Shown: positions 43,006 to 52,567, counted from the first letter of the stretch. The stretch: 64,000 nt of DNA from Lysobacter daejeonensis GH1-9 (GCF_000768355.1 NZ_AVPU01000006.1:1-64000); one strand, 5' to 3'. Notes: generated by a model from the sequence alone, not told the origin. A program made the numbers and translations.

Positions 43006-44019
43006 ATGCGCATCGGACCGTACGAGATCGCGCCCCGGGTCATCCTCGCGCCGATGGCCGGGGTCACCGACAAGCCCTTCCGCGTGCTGTGCAAACAGCT
43101 CGGCGCGGGCCTGTGCGTGTCGGAAATGACCACCAGCGATCCGCGCTTCTGGCACACGGCCAAGTCGCGCCACCGCATGGACCATGACGGTGAGCCTGCC
43201 CCCATCAGTGTTCAGATCGCCGGCACCGTGCCCGAGGTGATGGCCGAAGCCGCGCGCTACAACGTCGACCACGGCGCGCAGATCATCGACATCAACATGG
43301 GCTGTCCCGCCAAGAAGGTGTGCAACGCCTGGGCGGGCTCCGCGCTGATGCGCGACGAGGCGCTCGTGGCGCGCATCCTGGAAGCGGTGGTGGACGCGGT
43401 GGACGTGCCCGTCACACTCAAGATCCGCACCGGCTGGGCGGCCGACCAGCGCAATGCGCTGACCATCGCCCGCATTGCCGAGGCGGCCGGGATCGCGGCG
43501 TTGACGGTGCATGGCCGCACCCGCGACCAGCAGTACACCGGGGTGGCGGAGTACGACACCATCGCGGCCATCAAGTCATCGCTGGCCATTCCCGTGATCG
43601 CCAACGGCGACATCGACTCGCCGGGGAAGGCCGCACGGGTGCTCGCGTACACCGGTTGCGACGCGGTGATGGTGGGCCGCGCGGCGCAGGGACGGCCGTG
43701 GATCTTCCGCGAGATCGCCCATTACCTGGCCACGGGTGAGAACCTCGCCGCACCCACGCTGGCGGAGGTGCGCGACGTGCTGCTGGGCCACCTGGAACAC
43801 CTGCACGCCTTCTACGGCGAATCCTCAGGCGTGCGCATCGCGCGCAAGCACCTGGGCTGGTATGCCAAGGATCGCCCCGAGCACTCCGATGAACAGCGCG
43901 CCGCCTTCCGCGCCGTGGTCAATCGCGCCGAGGACGCGACGTCGCAACTGCAGCTGACGCGGCAGTATTTCGACGCGCTGGTCGCCGGCGTTGCGCCGGA
44001 CCTGCGGACGGCGGCGTGA
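43006..44019 (+). CDS. dusB: tRNA-dihydrouridine synthase B
   Basis: A 337-residue FMN enzyme that reduces uridine in tRNA. MRIGPYEIAPRVILAPMAGVTDKPFR is the family start. The active-site Cys lies in DINMGCPAKKVCNAWAGSALM, and VTLKIRTGW, TVHGRTRDQQYTG, IPVIANGDI and AVMVGRAAQGRPWIF are the flavin-site stretches. An ATG nine bases upstream (42997) is in frame but overlaps the -10 element, so 43006 is preferred. The usual fis gene does not follow. Confidence 0.95.
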   Translation: MRIGPYEIAPRVILAPMAGVTDKPFRVLCKQLGAGLCVSEMTTSDPRFWHTAKSRHRMDHDGEPAPISVQIAGTVPEVMAEAARYNVDHGAQIIDINMGCPAKKVCNAWAGSALMRDEALVARILEAVVDAVDVPVTLKIRTGWAADQRNALTIARIAEAAGIAALTVHGRTRDQQYTGVAEYDTIAAIKSSLAIPVIANGDIDSPGKAARVLAYTGCDAVMVGRAAQGRPWIFREIAHYLATGENLAAPTLAEVRDVLLGHLEHLHAFYGESSGVRIARKHLGWYAKDRPEHSDEQRAAFRAVVNRAEDATSQLQLTRQYFDALVAGVAPDLRTAA

Positions 44020-44145
44020 CGCATTGCGTCATCCCCCGATCGGGGCATCGCCGCCCTGTCATTGCGGCTCAAGAATGCGTAATCAAGGTGTGATGGTTGG
44101 AGCTACCTGACCGGTGGCCACAGCCCCTTCCTTCCGGAGGCTGTC

Positions 44146-44799
44146 ATGAACGTGTCCAAGCGGATCACCGATACTTTTCCCAATGGTTTGGGCGATGTGA
44201 TCGGAAGCCAGTTCGGTCGTCGCCACAACGCGGGCGGCTATGAAGTGGATAGTGCGCGCCTGCCGCTGTTCAACGATGCCATGCGGCGCATGGACCCGGA
44301 TGCGGCGCCATTGAGCACCGATCAGTTCGTCACCGCGGCACGGCGGGTGCTGGAGCGCTACCCGACTGGGGTCACGCCGGCGTTCGTCGAGTCGCGCATG
44401 CGCGCGTGGGATCACCTGCAACAACTGGCGGAAGACCGCGACTGGCGGGCCGACGCGGACGTGCTTATGCGCACCGACGCGCTGCGCGACTACATCGAAA
44501 ACCCGGACGATGTGCTGCCCGACCACCTGCCCAGCATCGGCCTGCTCGATGATGCGCTGTTGATCGACGTCGCGCTGCAGAACCTGCGCGGAGAAATCGC
44601 CGACTACGAGAGTTTCTGCCACTTCCGGCAGGTGGCGGCGGATTTCGCCGGGATCGATGTGCGCGAGACCGGCTTGGGCCGCGACGAGTGGCTGGAAGCA
44701 CTGCGGCAGGCGCAACGCTCACACCACGACTGGGATGCCCCGGCATCGGCACGCTTCGCGCCGGTGGATGCGCGGGCAACACTGTTCCACGTCATGTAA
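44146..44799 (+). CDS. Protein of unknown function with a DUF1232/YkvA-like segment
   Basis: A 217-residue soluble protein. The recognisable part is DYIENPDDVLPDHLPSIGLLDDALLIDVALQNL (about 113-145), which resembles the DUF1232 (YkvA) motif of small membrane-associated proteins, although no membrane segment is obvious here. The rest is acidic and helical. GGAGG lies 7 nt before ATG 44146. It precedes the sigma factor gene by 95 bp and may be unrelated to it. Confidence 0.65.
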   Translation: MNVSKRITDTFPNGLGDVIGSQFGRRHNAGGYEVDSARLPLFNDAMRRMDPDAAPLSTDQFVTAARRVLERYPTGVTPAFVESRMRAWDHLQQLAEDRDWRADADVLMRTDALRDYIENPDDVLPDHLPSIGLLDDALLIDVALQNLRGEIADYESFCHFRQVAADFAGIDVRETGLGRDEWLEALRQAQRSHHDWDAPASARFAPVDARATLFHVM

Positions 44800-44894
44800 C
44801 GGCGGTTGGCCGAACCGGCGCCTCGCGCACCGTTGGATACGACGTGGGCGCCCCACCTCCGGGGCACCCGCGCGCCGCCCTTCCGGAGCCGCAG

Positions 44895-45596
44895 TTGTCC
44901 CGTTTCGAAACCACGCAATGGAGCGTGATCCTCCGTGGCCAAGGTAGCCAGGCGGAGGCGCGCGCCGCGCTGGAGTCGATCTGCACGCGTTACCGCCAGC
45001 CAGTGCTGGGCTATATCCGCGAACACGGGTTCGGCACCGCCGACGCCGAGGATCTGACCCAGGAGTTCTTTGCCCGATTGCTTGAGCAGCGCTGGGATGC
45101 ACACGCCGACCCGCAGCGCGGCCGCTTCCGCACCTTCATGTTGTCGGTGCTGCGGCATTTCCTGGCCAACGAGTGGGCCAGCCGATCAGCGGGGAAACGC
45201 GGCGGTCGGTTGAAACGGGTGGAGTTTGACGAGGCCACCGTGGTGGCGGCGGCGACCGCTTCGCCGGAGCGCGAATTCAATCGACTGTGGATGCTGACCG
45301 TGGTCGACCGCGCGCGCCGCAGGTTGGAGGAGGAGGTGCGGCGTGGCGGTCGCGAGGCGTTGTTCAGCGCCCTGTCCGCATTCCTGACCGAAGCGCCCGA
45401 TGCCCATGACTATGCAGCGGTGGCGCAGGCGCTGGACCTGAAGCCCAACACCGTAGCCGTACACGTCCATCGCCTGCGCCAGCGACTGCGCGAATTGATC
45501 CGCGACGAGTTGACCGAGACGGTTTGCGACGCCCGGTCCCTTGACGCCGAATTCAGCGCCCTGCGCGAACTGGCCGACGTGGACCACGGTGAGTAA
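44895..45596 (+). CDS. ECF-type RNA polymerase sigma factor paired with a Ser/Thr kinase
   Basis: A 233-residue sigma factor. Region 2 contains RYRQPVLGYIREHGFGTADAEDLTQEFFARLLEQ and RFRTFMLSVLRHFLANEW. Region 4 is YAAVAQALDLKPNTVAVHVHRLRQRLRELIRDEL. The linker between them is long. The start is set at TTG 44895 because GGAG precedes it and the sequence downstream (SRFETTQWSVIL) resembles starts of kinase-linked sigma factors. The longer frame upstream is compositionally odd. No anti-sigma gene is present; the next gene, 6 nt on, is a membrane kinase. Kinase-controlled ECF factors are known (EcfK/PknS in X. citri, EcfP/PknT in Vibrio). Confidence 0.85.
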   Translation: MSRFETTQWSVILRGQGSQAEARAALESICTRYRQPVLGYIREHGFGTADAEDLTQEFFARLLEQRWDAHADPQRGRFRTFMLSVLRHFLANEWASRSAGKRGGRLKRVEFDEATVVAAATASPEREFNRLWMLTVVDRARRRLEEEVRRGGREALFSALSAFLTEAPDAHDYAAVAQALDLKPNTVAVHVHRLRQRLRELIRDELTETVCDARSLDAEFSALRELADVDHGE

Positions 45597-45602
45597 GCCG
45601 TT

Positions 45603-48600
45603 ATGCCCAACGAGCGCGACCAGCCCGGAACACGTGACACGCGCTGGTGGATGAATTCCGCGGTGGTCCGACTGGCGTTCGGCCAGGAGACGCTCGCCGA
45701 CGGGGCCGTAGCGGGAGATGGCACACGGGCCTCCGAGTTGGACCCTGACGATCCTGCACAACGCGAGTTCGGTGATTACGAACTGCGTGCGGTGCTTGGC
45801 CGCGGCGGCATGGGCGTGGTGTACCGCGCATTCCAGCGTTCGCTGGACCGGGAAGTGGCGCTGAAGCTGTTGTCAGGGGGTGTCTGGGCGGCGCCGGAGT
45901 TCGTCGCAACGCTACGCAGCGAAGCCCGGCATGCCGCCCTGTTGCAGCATCCCAATATCGTGACCGTGCATGAGATTGGCGACTACGACGGCCAGATCTA
46001 CTACGCGATGCAATTGGTGGAAGGCCGCACGCTGGCCGAGCGCCTGCAGCAGGAAGGTCCGCTTGCCCCGCGGGAAGCCGCGGTGCTGTTGCGGACGGTC
46101 GCGGAAGCGGTGGACTATGCGCACCGCCAGGGCATGCTGCACTTGGACCTCAAGCCGGGCAACCTCATCCTGGGCAACGACCAGGTACCCCGGATCACCG
46201 ATTTCGGCCTTGCGCGGCGCCTGGGCGCCGATGGGCTTGTCGACAACGAGCGCGTGTCCGGCACCCCAGGCTACATGGCCCCTGAACAGGTGCAAGTGCA
46301 CGGCGAGCGCTTGAGCCCTGCCACCGATGTGTGGGGATTGGGCGCCATCCTCTACGAGGCACTGACCGGACATCAACCTTTCGAAGGCGATTCTCCGCAG
46401 GCGGTGGTGGCGCTGGTACTTGCCGGCACCGTGCGCGGACCACGGCGCTACAACGAGGCCCTGCCGCACGATCTTGAAGCCATCTGCCTACGCTGCCTGG
46501 AAAAGGATCCCGCGCGGCGGTACCGCAGCGCACGCGCCTTGGCCGATGATCTGGGCCGCTTCATCGAGGAACGGGAAGTGCGCGCGCGGCCACTCAACGC
46601 CGCACAACATGCCTGGCAGTGGATGCGGCGCGAACCCAGGTTGGCGGCGGTCAGCGGTATGGCCTTGATCGCGCTGCTGGTGGGCGTACTGGTGGCTGCA
46701 CGCGAGTGGCGCCGTGCCGAGGCGCACTCCCTGGACGCCAGCCGCAACCTGTGGGCACAGCGCGAGGAAAGCGCATGGCGCCTGTCCGAGGATTCGCGCG
46801 GCTACGCCGCCCTGGCTTCGCTGGCCGCCAACCTGCGCGAGCAGGAGGCCGCCGGGGCCGCCAGCGAGGCCCAGCGCGAACGCCTGCGGCTGGGGCTGGC
46901 CCGCGCACGGATGCCGACGCTCGCGGGCATCATCGACGCGGGCGCGCCCATCCACGTAGCCGCGCTGAGTCCTGACGGCAGCTTGGTGGCGCTGGGACTG
47001 GATCCCCTGACCGTTGCGCTGTACGAGCGCGTTTCGGGTAAACAGCGTTGGCGAGTGCAGCTTCGGCAACATCGCAATCCTTGGGATGGGCAACTCAGAC
47101 GCCTGGTGTTCACGCCGGACGGACGTCACCTGATCGTCAGCGAGCACTGGACGATGGCGCAGATGCGCCCAAGCGGCTACCAGACCTTCCGGCTCGCGCT
47201 GGCCGACGGTGCGCAGACCCGTGTCGCGGGTGGCGATGCGCTGATCGGGGAAAGCTGGAGCGACGATGGCCGCCACGTACTCGCACAGGCCAAAGACGGC
47301 GGTGTGGTGCTGTACACCGCCGAAGGCGCCCCGCGCGCGCGAAGCCGTGTAGCCGTTCCCGGCCATCCGGACCGGCCGGGATGGTTGTTGCCCGCTGGGC
47401 TGCCTTTCGTGGGGTACCGGCTGCAGCCGGAACGCGTGGATATCCTGGACGCGGACACGCTCGCATTGCGCCATCGCATCGACATCGACCGTGCGGGTGA
47501 CAGCTTCATCGCATGGTCCGCCACACCCGACGGCCGTTGGCTGCTGTTGGGCACCCGCGAGGGGCGCGTGCTGCAGGTCGATCCCGCCACCGGCGCCAAG
47601 CGATTGTTGCTGGCGGACGCAGGCGGCGAGATCACGTGGTTGTCCACCAGCGCCCAAGGGAAGCGGTTGGCCGTGTCGATGCGCAGCGGCGATCTGTCGC
47701 TGTGGTCGCTGCCGGAGGGTACGCCCATCAGCCGGGTCGTGCTGAGGCGCGAACTGTGGGGCCATCAGCTGGAGTGCGATGCCAAGGGCGACCACTGCCT
47801 GCTGCTGGCGATGCATTGGGACCGCGTGGCGATGTGGTCCATCGATTCGGTACAGGGGCAAGGCGGTCAGACCGTCCGCATTGCACCGGAAATCACCCAT
47901 CACTCGGTGGTCCCGCGATTTGCCAGCAGTTTCGACGGCAAAACCGGGGTCGTGGCGACCGGCAGCCAGGATGGCTTCCTGCGCTTGTGGCAGTTGCCGT
48001 CGTCGGCCGAACAAAGCGCGCGCGCCGCCCCTCAGCGCGAGTGGCCCCTGCGCTTTGACGGACGCAGGCTGGTGGATGTGGACGGACTGCGGCTGCGCCT
48101 GGTCGATGCCCGCGACGGCCGCCCTGCGTCCAAATGGATGTCGTTCAAGAGGCCCATCGGCTTCGCCGCGCTGGTCGCGGACGGGCAAACTCTGGTCGCC
48201 ACCGCCGGACGCGAGCTGCACGTACTGGATACGGTGCGTTTGTCGCCCCGGTATCCGCCGATCCCGCTGGACGGTGCACCAATGGACCTGCTGGCCAGCG
48301 ACGACGGTCGCGTGCTGCTGACGCGCTGGTTGCCCGCCGATGCGCGCTCGCCAGGCGACAGCCGCGTGCAGGCCTTCGACCTTGCCCTAGGCCACCCCTT
48401 GGGCCCGGCGGGCGACATGCCGTTCGTGTCGGCCCGCCTGTCCCAGGATGGACAGCGACTGCTCGTCACCAACGCCGAGGCCACTCGCGTCTTCGGCATC
48501 CGCGACCTGCGGCAACCGCGGTTCGTGCTCCGCGCCGTCGCTGACGATGCGATGGTGGTGGCCGCCGAGTTGGACGAGGTGCGTCAGGAGGTGGTGCAGG

Positions 48601-49853
48601 CCGTTGAGGACCGCAACGGCAACCTGCGCGGGGAACTGCAGCGCTGGTCACTCGACGATGGCCGCCTGATCGGCAGCACGCCCCTGAATGCCAGTATCGA
48701 CAGCCTTCAACTGGAACTGGGCAGTGGCACCGTCGCGATCAGCGGACGCCCTGGCGGCACCGCCACCAGCGACCTGTCGGTGCTCGTCCGCCACGACGGC
48801 ACCCGGTTGCCGGTCACGCTCGCGAACGAAGGGCGTCTGGCGCGAGCTCAGGCGTTGTCAGCCGACGGCACGATCCTGGCCCAGGCGCTGTTCAATGGCG
48901 TCATGCTCGTCGACGCGACCAACGGGGCGGCCTTGGGACCACCCCTGCAGGCGCCGCTGCCAGGCAACGACATCATCGCGCAGGTGGCCTTTGCCCCCGA
49001 TCGCCGTTCGCTGCTGGCCCGCACCGCACTGGGCCGATGGCTGGCATGGACATTGGCACCGGATATGCGTCCCACACGGGTCATTGAAGAAGAGACGGCG
49101 ATACTCGCCCCGCCCCCCAGCACGCGCTACCTACCGCCCAGCGATGCCCTTCGCGCCAGCTGGCTGGGAGGCGCGCGGCAACCCCGATCCGCACGCGGTC
49201 GCGAGCCCTCCGCATGGTCCTGCCTGTCCAGCGCCTGGCCTCCACGCCTGTCTGACACACCCGCACGTGCACTGGACCTGAGCCGCCACTACACCGATTC
49301 GTTGCATGACACGCTGGATCTGGCCAGCAGCTTCATCATCCACAACAAGGCCTTGGGTAATCTGTGTGGCGTGCCCATGGGCTTGCAGCGCCTGCGGGGT
49401 GTGGATTACGACATCCGCGGCCTGGTGCGCCTGCCCGCGGAGAGCGCACGGCCGATACAGCTGCAGGTGCCGCTCGGGCGCTATGCCGCGGCACACGTGC
49501 TGTCCGCGATTGGCGTCCCGCCCTACGACTTCAACCTGGCCGCCCCGGTGGCTCAGCTGGAATTCCATTACGTCGACGGAAGCCGCGCCCTGCAACCTTG
49601 GCACACCCAACTGGACGTGGATGGCGACCATCGGCCCACTTACTGGCCGCAGGTTGCGCCGGCCTGGCAGGGCCTGACGCCACGTGACGAGGTTGGGCCC
49701 TGGATGGGGTCCACCATCTACACCACCCGAGTGGCAAATCCATATCCGCAGCGTTTGGTCGCGGGCCTGTCCCTGCACGCCGCCAGCCCGGCGATATACG
49801 ACCACCGGGTGCTGGTGGCGGCCGTCACGCTGGCGCCCGCGATGGCGCCCTGA
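45603..49853 (+). CDS. Membrane Ser/Thr protein kinase with a large WD40-like sensor region
   Basis: A 1416-residue protein. The kinase domain (about 55-325) has the glycine loop GRGGMGVVYRA, Lys88 in VALKLL, Glu107, the catalytic loop HLDLKPGNLIL (180-190, Asp182), DFG (200-202) and APE (226-228). HRD is replaced by HLD, so it is a non-RD kinase. A membrane segment (about 347-366) leads to a region of roughly 1000 residues outside the cytoplasm. This region has WD40-like repeats, for example LSPDGSLVALGLDPLTVALY and WSATPDGRWLLLGTREG. A distinct C-terminal domain (about 1220-1416) is not recognised. It follows the ECF sigma gene by 6 nt and probably activates that factor. Confidence 0.92.
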   Translation: MPNERDQPGTRDTRWWMNSAVVRLAFGQETLADGAVAGDGTRASELDPDDPAQREFGDYELRAVLGRGGMGVVYRAFQRSLDREVALKLLSGGVWAAPEFVATLRSEARHAALLQHPNIVTVHEIGDYDGQIYYAMQLVEGRTLAERLQQEGPLAPREAAVLLRTVAEAVDYAHRQGMLHLDLKPGNLILGNDQVPRITDFGLARRLGADGLVDNERVSGTPGYMAPEQVQVHGERLSPATDVWGLGAILYEALTGHQPFEGDSPQAVVALVLAGTVRGPRRYNEALPHDLEAICLRCLEKDPARRYRSARALADDLGRFIEEREVRARPLNAAQHAWQWMRREPRLAAVSGMALIALLVGVLVAAREWRRAEAHSLDASRNLWAQREESAWRLSEDSRGYAALASLAANLREQEAAGAASEAQRERLRLGLARARMPTLAGIIDAGAPIHVAALSPDGSLVALGLDPLTVALYERVSGKQRWRVQLRQHRNPWDGQLRRLVFTPDGRHLIVSEHWTMAQMRPSGYQTFRLALADGAQTRVAGGDALIGESWSDDGRHVLAQAKDGGVVLYTAEGAPRARSRVAVPGHPDRPGWLLPAGLPFVGYRLQPERVDILDADTLALRHRIDIDRAGDSFIAWSATPDGRWLLLGTREGRVLQVDPATGAKRLLLADAGGEITWLSTSAQGKRLAVSMRSGDLSLWSLPEGTPISRVVLRRELWGHQLECDAKGDHCLLLAMHWDRVAMWSIDSVQGQGGQTVRIAPEITHHSVVPRFASSFDGKTGVVATGSQDGFLRLWQLPSSAEQSARAAPQREWPLRFDGRRLVDVDGLRLRLVDARDGRPASKWMSFKRPIGFAALVADGQTLVATAGRELHVLDTVRLSPRYPPIPLDGAPMDLLASDDGRVLLTRWLPADARSPGDSRVQAFDLALGHPLGPAGDMPFVSARLSQDGQRLLVTNAEATRVFGIRDLRQPRFVLRAVADDAMVVAAELDEVRQEVVQAVEDRNGNLRGELQRWSLDDGRLIGSTPLNASIDSLQLELGSGTVAISGRPGGTATSDLSVLVRHDGTRLPVTLANEGRLARAQALSADGTILAQALFNGVMLVDATNGAALGPPLQAPLPGNDIIAQVAFAPDRRSLLARTALGRWLAWTLAPDMRPTRVIEEETAILAPPPSTRYLPPSDALRASWLGGARQPRSARGREPSAWSCLSSAWPPRLSDTPARALDLSRHYTDSLHDTLDLASSFIIHNKALGNLCGVPMGLQRLRGVDYDIRGLVRLPAESARPIQLQVPLGRYAAAHVLSAIGVPPYDFNLAAPVAQLEFHYVDGSRALQPWHTQLDVDGDHRPTYWPQVAPAWQGLTPRDEVGPWMGSTIYTTRVANPYPQRLVAGLSLHAASPAIYDHRVLVAAVTLAPAMAP

Positions 49854-49860
49854 AACGCGC

Positions 49861-50682
49861 TCAGGCCGCACTCGGCAGCCGGCGCCCCACCCCCGCGTCA
49901 CGTGGCGGCAGCGACACCAGCGTCTCGTGCGTATGCGACAGCAGCCGCAACGTCCCGTCGGGGTCCTCGCACAACGCGGTCAGGCTCTCCACCCAGTCAC
50001 CGTCGTTGGCGTACACGCATCCATCGCGCTCGAACAGCGCCGCGCGATGAATATGTCCGCACATCACGCCGTCCAGTCCGCGCCGGCGGGCGTCGTCCAG
50101 TCCCGCCTGCACGAAGCGCTCGATGTAGCGCTCCGCTGCCCCGCTCTGGCGCTTCAGGAACTCCGACAGTGACCAGTAGCGCAGCCCGAATCGGCGGCGA
50201 ACTCGGTTGAGCCACTGGTTACCCGTCAGGATGCGGTAATAGAGCCAGTCGCCGAAGCGCTCCTGAAGTCCACCGAAGTGGGTGATGCCGTCGTAATCAT
50301 CGCCATGCGTCACCAGCAGGCGTCGGCCATCGACCGTGGCGTGGATCGCACGGCGGCGCAACTGCACGCGTGGCAACAGCAGTCCGCAGAATCGCCGCGC
50401 CGAGCGATCGTGGTTACCGGGCACGTACACCAGTTCCGTACCCGAACGCGCCAACGCGTGCAGGCTCTCGAACACACGCTGCTGCGCGGGCGTCCACACC
50501 GCCCGCCGGGTCGACATCCACCACAGGTCGATGACGTCACCGACCAGATACAGGCGATCGCAGCGCAGGCTTGCCAGGAACACCGCCAACTCCGCCGCGT
50601 GGCAGTGCTTGGAACCCAGGTGCACGTCGGAGATGAACACTGCACGGCGACGCTGCGGCAGCGGCGCCACCGGGGGCGTCAT
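49861..50682 (-). CDS. LpxH-like metallophosphoesterase
   Basis: A 273-residue enzyme of the UDP-2,3-diacylglucosamine diphosphatase-like group. The metal motifs are ISDVHLGSKH, VGDVIDLWW, VPGNHDRS, LLVTHGDDYDG and MCGHIHRAALF. It is longer than enteric LpxH (about 240), and EFLKRQSGAAERYIERFVQ resembles the cap helices of COG2908 members. Several xanthomonads have more than one such gene, so it may act on another lipid or nucleotide diester. Its ATG overlaps the stop of the acyltransferase gene (ATGA), which suggests a shared job in membrane lipid metabolism. Confidence 0.82.
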   Translation of the reverse strand: MTPPVAPLPQRRRAVFISDVHLGSKHCHAAELAVFLASLRCDRLYLVGDVIDLWWMSTRRAVWTPAQQRVFESLHALARSGTELVYVPGNHDRSARRFCGLLLPRVQLRRRAIHATVDGRRLLVTHGDDYDGITHFGGLQERFGDWLYYRILTGNQWLNRVRRRFGLRYWSLSEFLKRQSGAAERYIERFVQAGLDDARRRGLDGVMCGHIHRAALFERDGCVYANDGDWVESLTALCEDPDGTLRLLSHTHETLVSLPPRDAGVGRRLPSAA

Positions 50683-52466
50683 GCGGTCACCTGCTCGGAG
50701 AGGGTCGCGCTGTCGGCCATTGGCGCGGACAGCGGGCCAGCGACCGCGCCAGCGGAGGGCTGCCACGCATCGACGGAGCCGCCCAGATAGCGCTCGCGCT
50801 TCTTCGGTCGCAGTCGGTGCAGGTCGACCTCGATCAGGCCGTCCACCGCGTCGCTGAAATCGGGATCCACGCCGAACGCCAGGAATCGGGCCCCGCCAGG
50901 CTCGCAGAGTTCGGTGTACTGCTTGTAAAGCATCGGCAGCGTCGCCCCGAGCGAATCCAGGTTGGCCTTCAGCACCCGAAAGGCGGTGGTCGCATCAAGT
51001 TCCCCAAAGGCCGGCGGTGCGGCACGATAAATGAACGGCTGCCTGGATTCGGCGTGCCGCTCGTCGGCGCCATAGAAGTGGTCGTAGTACGCCACGATCT
51101 GCTCGCGTGCCTCCGCGGGAAGCGCCGCACTGATCGACACTGGTCCGAATAGGTAGCGCACGCCGCGATGCCGCGCGAGGTATACCCCAATGCCCTGCCA
51201 CAGGTAGTCGATGCTGCGGCTGCCCCAGTAGTCGGGCACCACGAAGCTGCGCCCCAGTTCCATGCCGGCGGCGATGCGCGCGATGGCGTCATCGGCGTAG
51301 CGGAACAACGATGCGGTGTACAGCCCGGCCAGCCCGCGCTCGGCCAGCACCGAGGCACCACGGGCGACCCGGTAAGCGCCCGCGATGCGCATGGCGGCGG
51401 CGTCCCACAGCACGATGTGCTCGTACCAGCCGTCGTAGAGGTCCACGTCGAGACCGCGGCCGGTGCCCTCGCCCACCGCGCGGAACGTCAGTTCACGCAA
51501 CCGCCCGATCTCGCGCAGTAGCGGTGAGCCGGTGAGCAGCCGCCCACAGCGGATCTCCCGGCCATCGGAGGTATGGCCCAACAGGGGCATGGCGTGGATG
51601 CCGGCGCATACCTCCGCGACCGGAACGGCATCGATCAACGGTTCGGGCCCGGGCTCGCCGGCGCGCTCATGCCGCGTGCCGATGGCATGCAACACCTGAC
51701 GGATCTCGCGTAGGTGGCGGGCTGGGTCCCCGTCGGTCGGCACCTGCAGCGGGCGGCCAATGCGCAGCACGATGCGGCGTGCGCGCCGCGCGAACATCTC
51801 CCGTGCCAGCAGCGCGGTGCCCGCCGGCTTGAATAGCACCGACGCCCCATAGAACAGCGCCGAGTTGCGCGCCTCCACCCGGATCGGCAACACCGGCGCC
51901 CCCGTGGCCCGCGCGAAGCGCAGGAAGCCCCGGCGCCAACGCCCGTCGGTCACACCGCGCAGGCCGAGCCGCGCCACCTCGCCGGCGGGGAAGATGATCA
52001 CGCACTGCTCCGCGTGCAACGCCTGCTCCACTGCGCGCAGGCTTTGCGCACTTGGCCGCCCGCCGATGATCCGCACCGGCAGCAGCAGCCCGCCCAAGCC
52101 ATCCAGCGACGCCAGCAGGTCGTTGGCGATGATCTTGACGTCGCGGCGCACACGCCCGACCTGCTGCAGCAAGGCCAGCGCGTCCAGCGCACCGGAGGGG
52201 TGGTTGGCCACGATCAGCAGCCTCCCAGTGGCCGGGATCCGCCGCAACTCACCGGAATCGGCCTCGTGTCGCACCTGCATGTAGTCCAGCGCGGCCTGCA
52301 CGAAGTCGAAGTCACGCAGGTGGCCGTTGGCCTGCAGGAAGGCCGCCACCTCGTCGAAGCGTGACCAACGGCCGATGGTCCGCAACAGCGGTCGCGCCAA
52401 CGTGGCCCGCCGCCCGCGGAACCAGTGTGGGAAGCGCTGCTGCAGTTGCTGCTCGAGTGCCTGCAT
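50679..52466 (-). CDS. OlsF-like bifunctional acyltransferase (PlsC-type + GNAT-type)
   Basis: A 595-residue two-domain protein. The N-terminal half is a lysophospholipid-type acyltransferase with LLIVANHPSGALDALAL (the HPxGxLD variant of the HX4D motif) and VIIFPAGEVARLG. The C-terminal half resembles OlsB/GNAT-like N-acyltransferases, with GAYRVARGASVLAERGL, ELGRSFVVPDYWGSRSIDYLWQGIGVYL and RYLFGPVSIS. Fusion of OlsA- and OlsB-like halves defines OlsF, which makes ornithine lipids in Serratia and Flavobacterium, so this is the leading hypothesis. The start ATG 52466 lacks a strong RBS, and a TTG further upstream is possible. It is divergent from metK. Confidence 0.75.
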   Translation of the reverse strand: MQALEQQLQQRFPHWFRGRRATLARPLLRTIGRWSRFDEVAAFLQANGHLRDFDFVQAALDYMQVRHEADSGELRRIPATGRLLIVANHPSGALDALALLQQVGRVRRDVKIIANDLLASLDGLGGLLLPVRIIGGRPSAQSLRAVEQALHAEQCVIIFPAGEVARLGLRGVTDGRWRRGFLRFARATGAPVLPIRVEARNSALFYGASVLFKPAGTALLAREMFARRARRIVLRIGRPLQVPTDGDPARHLREIRQVLHAIGTRHERAGEPGPEPLIDAVPVAEVCAGIHAMPLLGHTSDGREIRCGRLLTGSPLLREIGRLRELTFRAVGEGTGRGLDVDLYDGWYEHIVLWDAAAMRIAGAYRVARGASVLAERGLAGLYTASLFRYADDAIARIAAGMELGRSFVVPDYWGSRSIDYLWQGIGVYLARHRGVRYLFGPVSISAALPAEAREQIVAYYDHFYGADERHAESRQPFIYRAAPPAFGELDATTAFRVLKANLDSLGATLPMLYKQYTELCEPGGARFLAFGVDPDFSDAVDGLIEVDLHRLRPKKRERYLGGSVDAWQPSAGAVAGPLSAPMADSATLSEQVTA

Positions 52467-52545
52467 CGTCCGTACCGACCGCCCGTGTTGGCCCGCAGCC
52501 TGCGACGGCGGCAATACAACGGCATGGCACTTTGGCGTCAGCGGC

Positions 52546-52567
52546 GTGACACCCCGGGTGTTGTCAC
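52546..52567. promoter_or_regulatory. Near-perfect inverted repeat between the acyltransferase gene and metK
   Basis: GTGACACCC-C-GGGTGT-T-GTCAC: a nine-base arm pairs with its complement except for one unpaired T. It lies in the 227-bp divergent intergenic region and could be an operator or a short hairpin in either leader. Confidence 0.4.

Noticed and set aside
44020-44145. Terminator at the CCCCGATCGGGG palindrome after dusB
   Set aside because: The palindrome has no loop to speak of and no T-tract follows.
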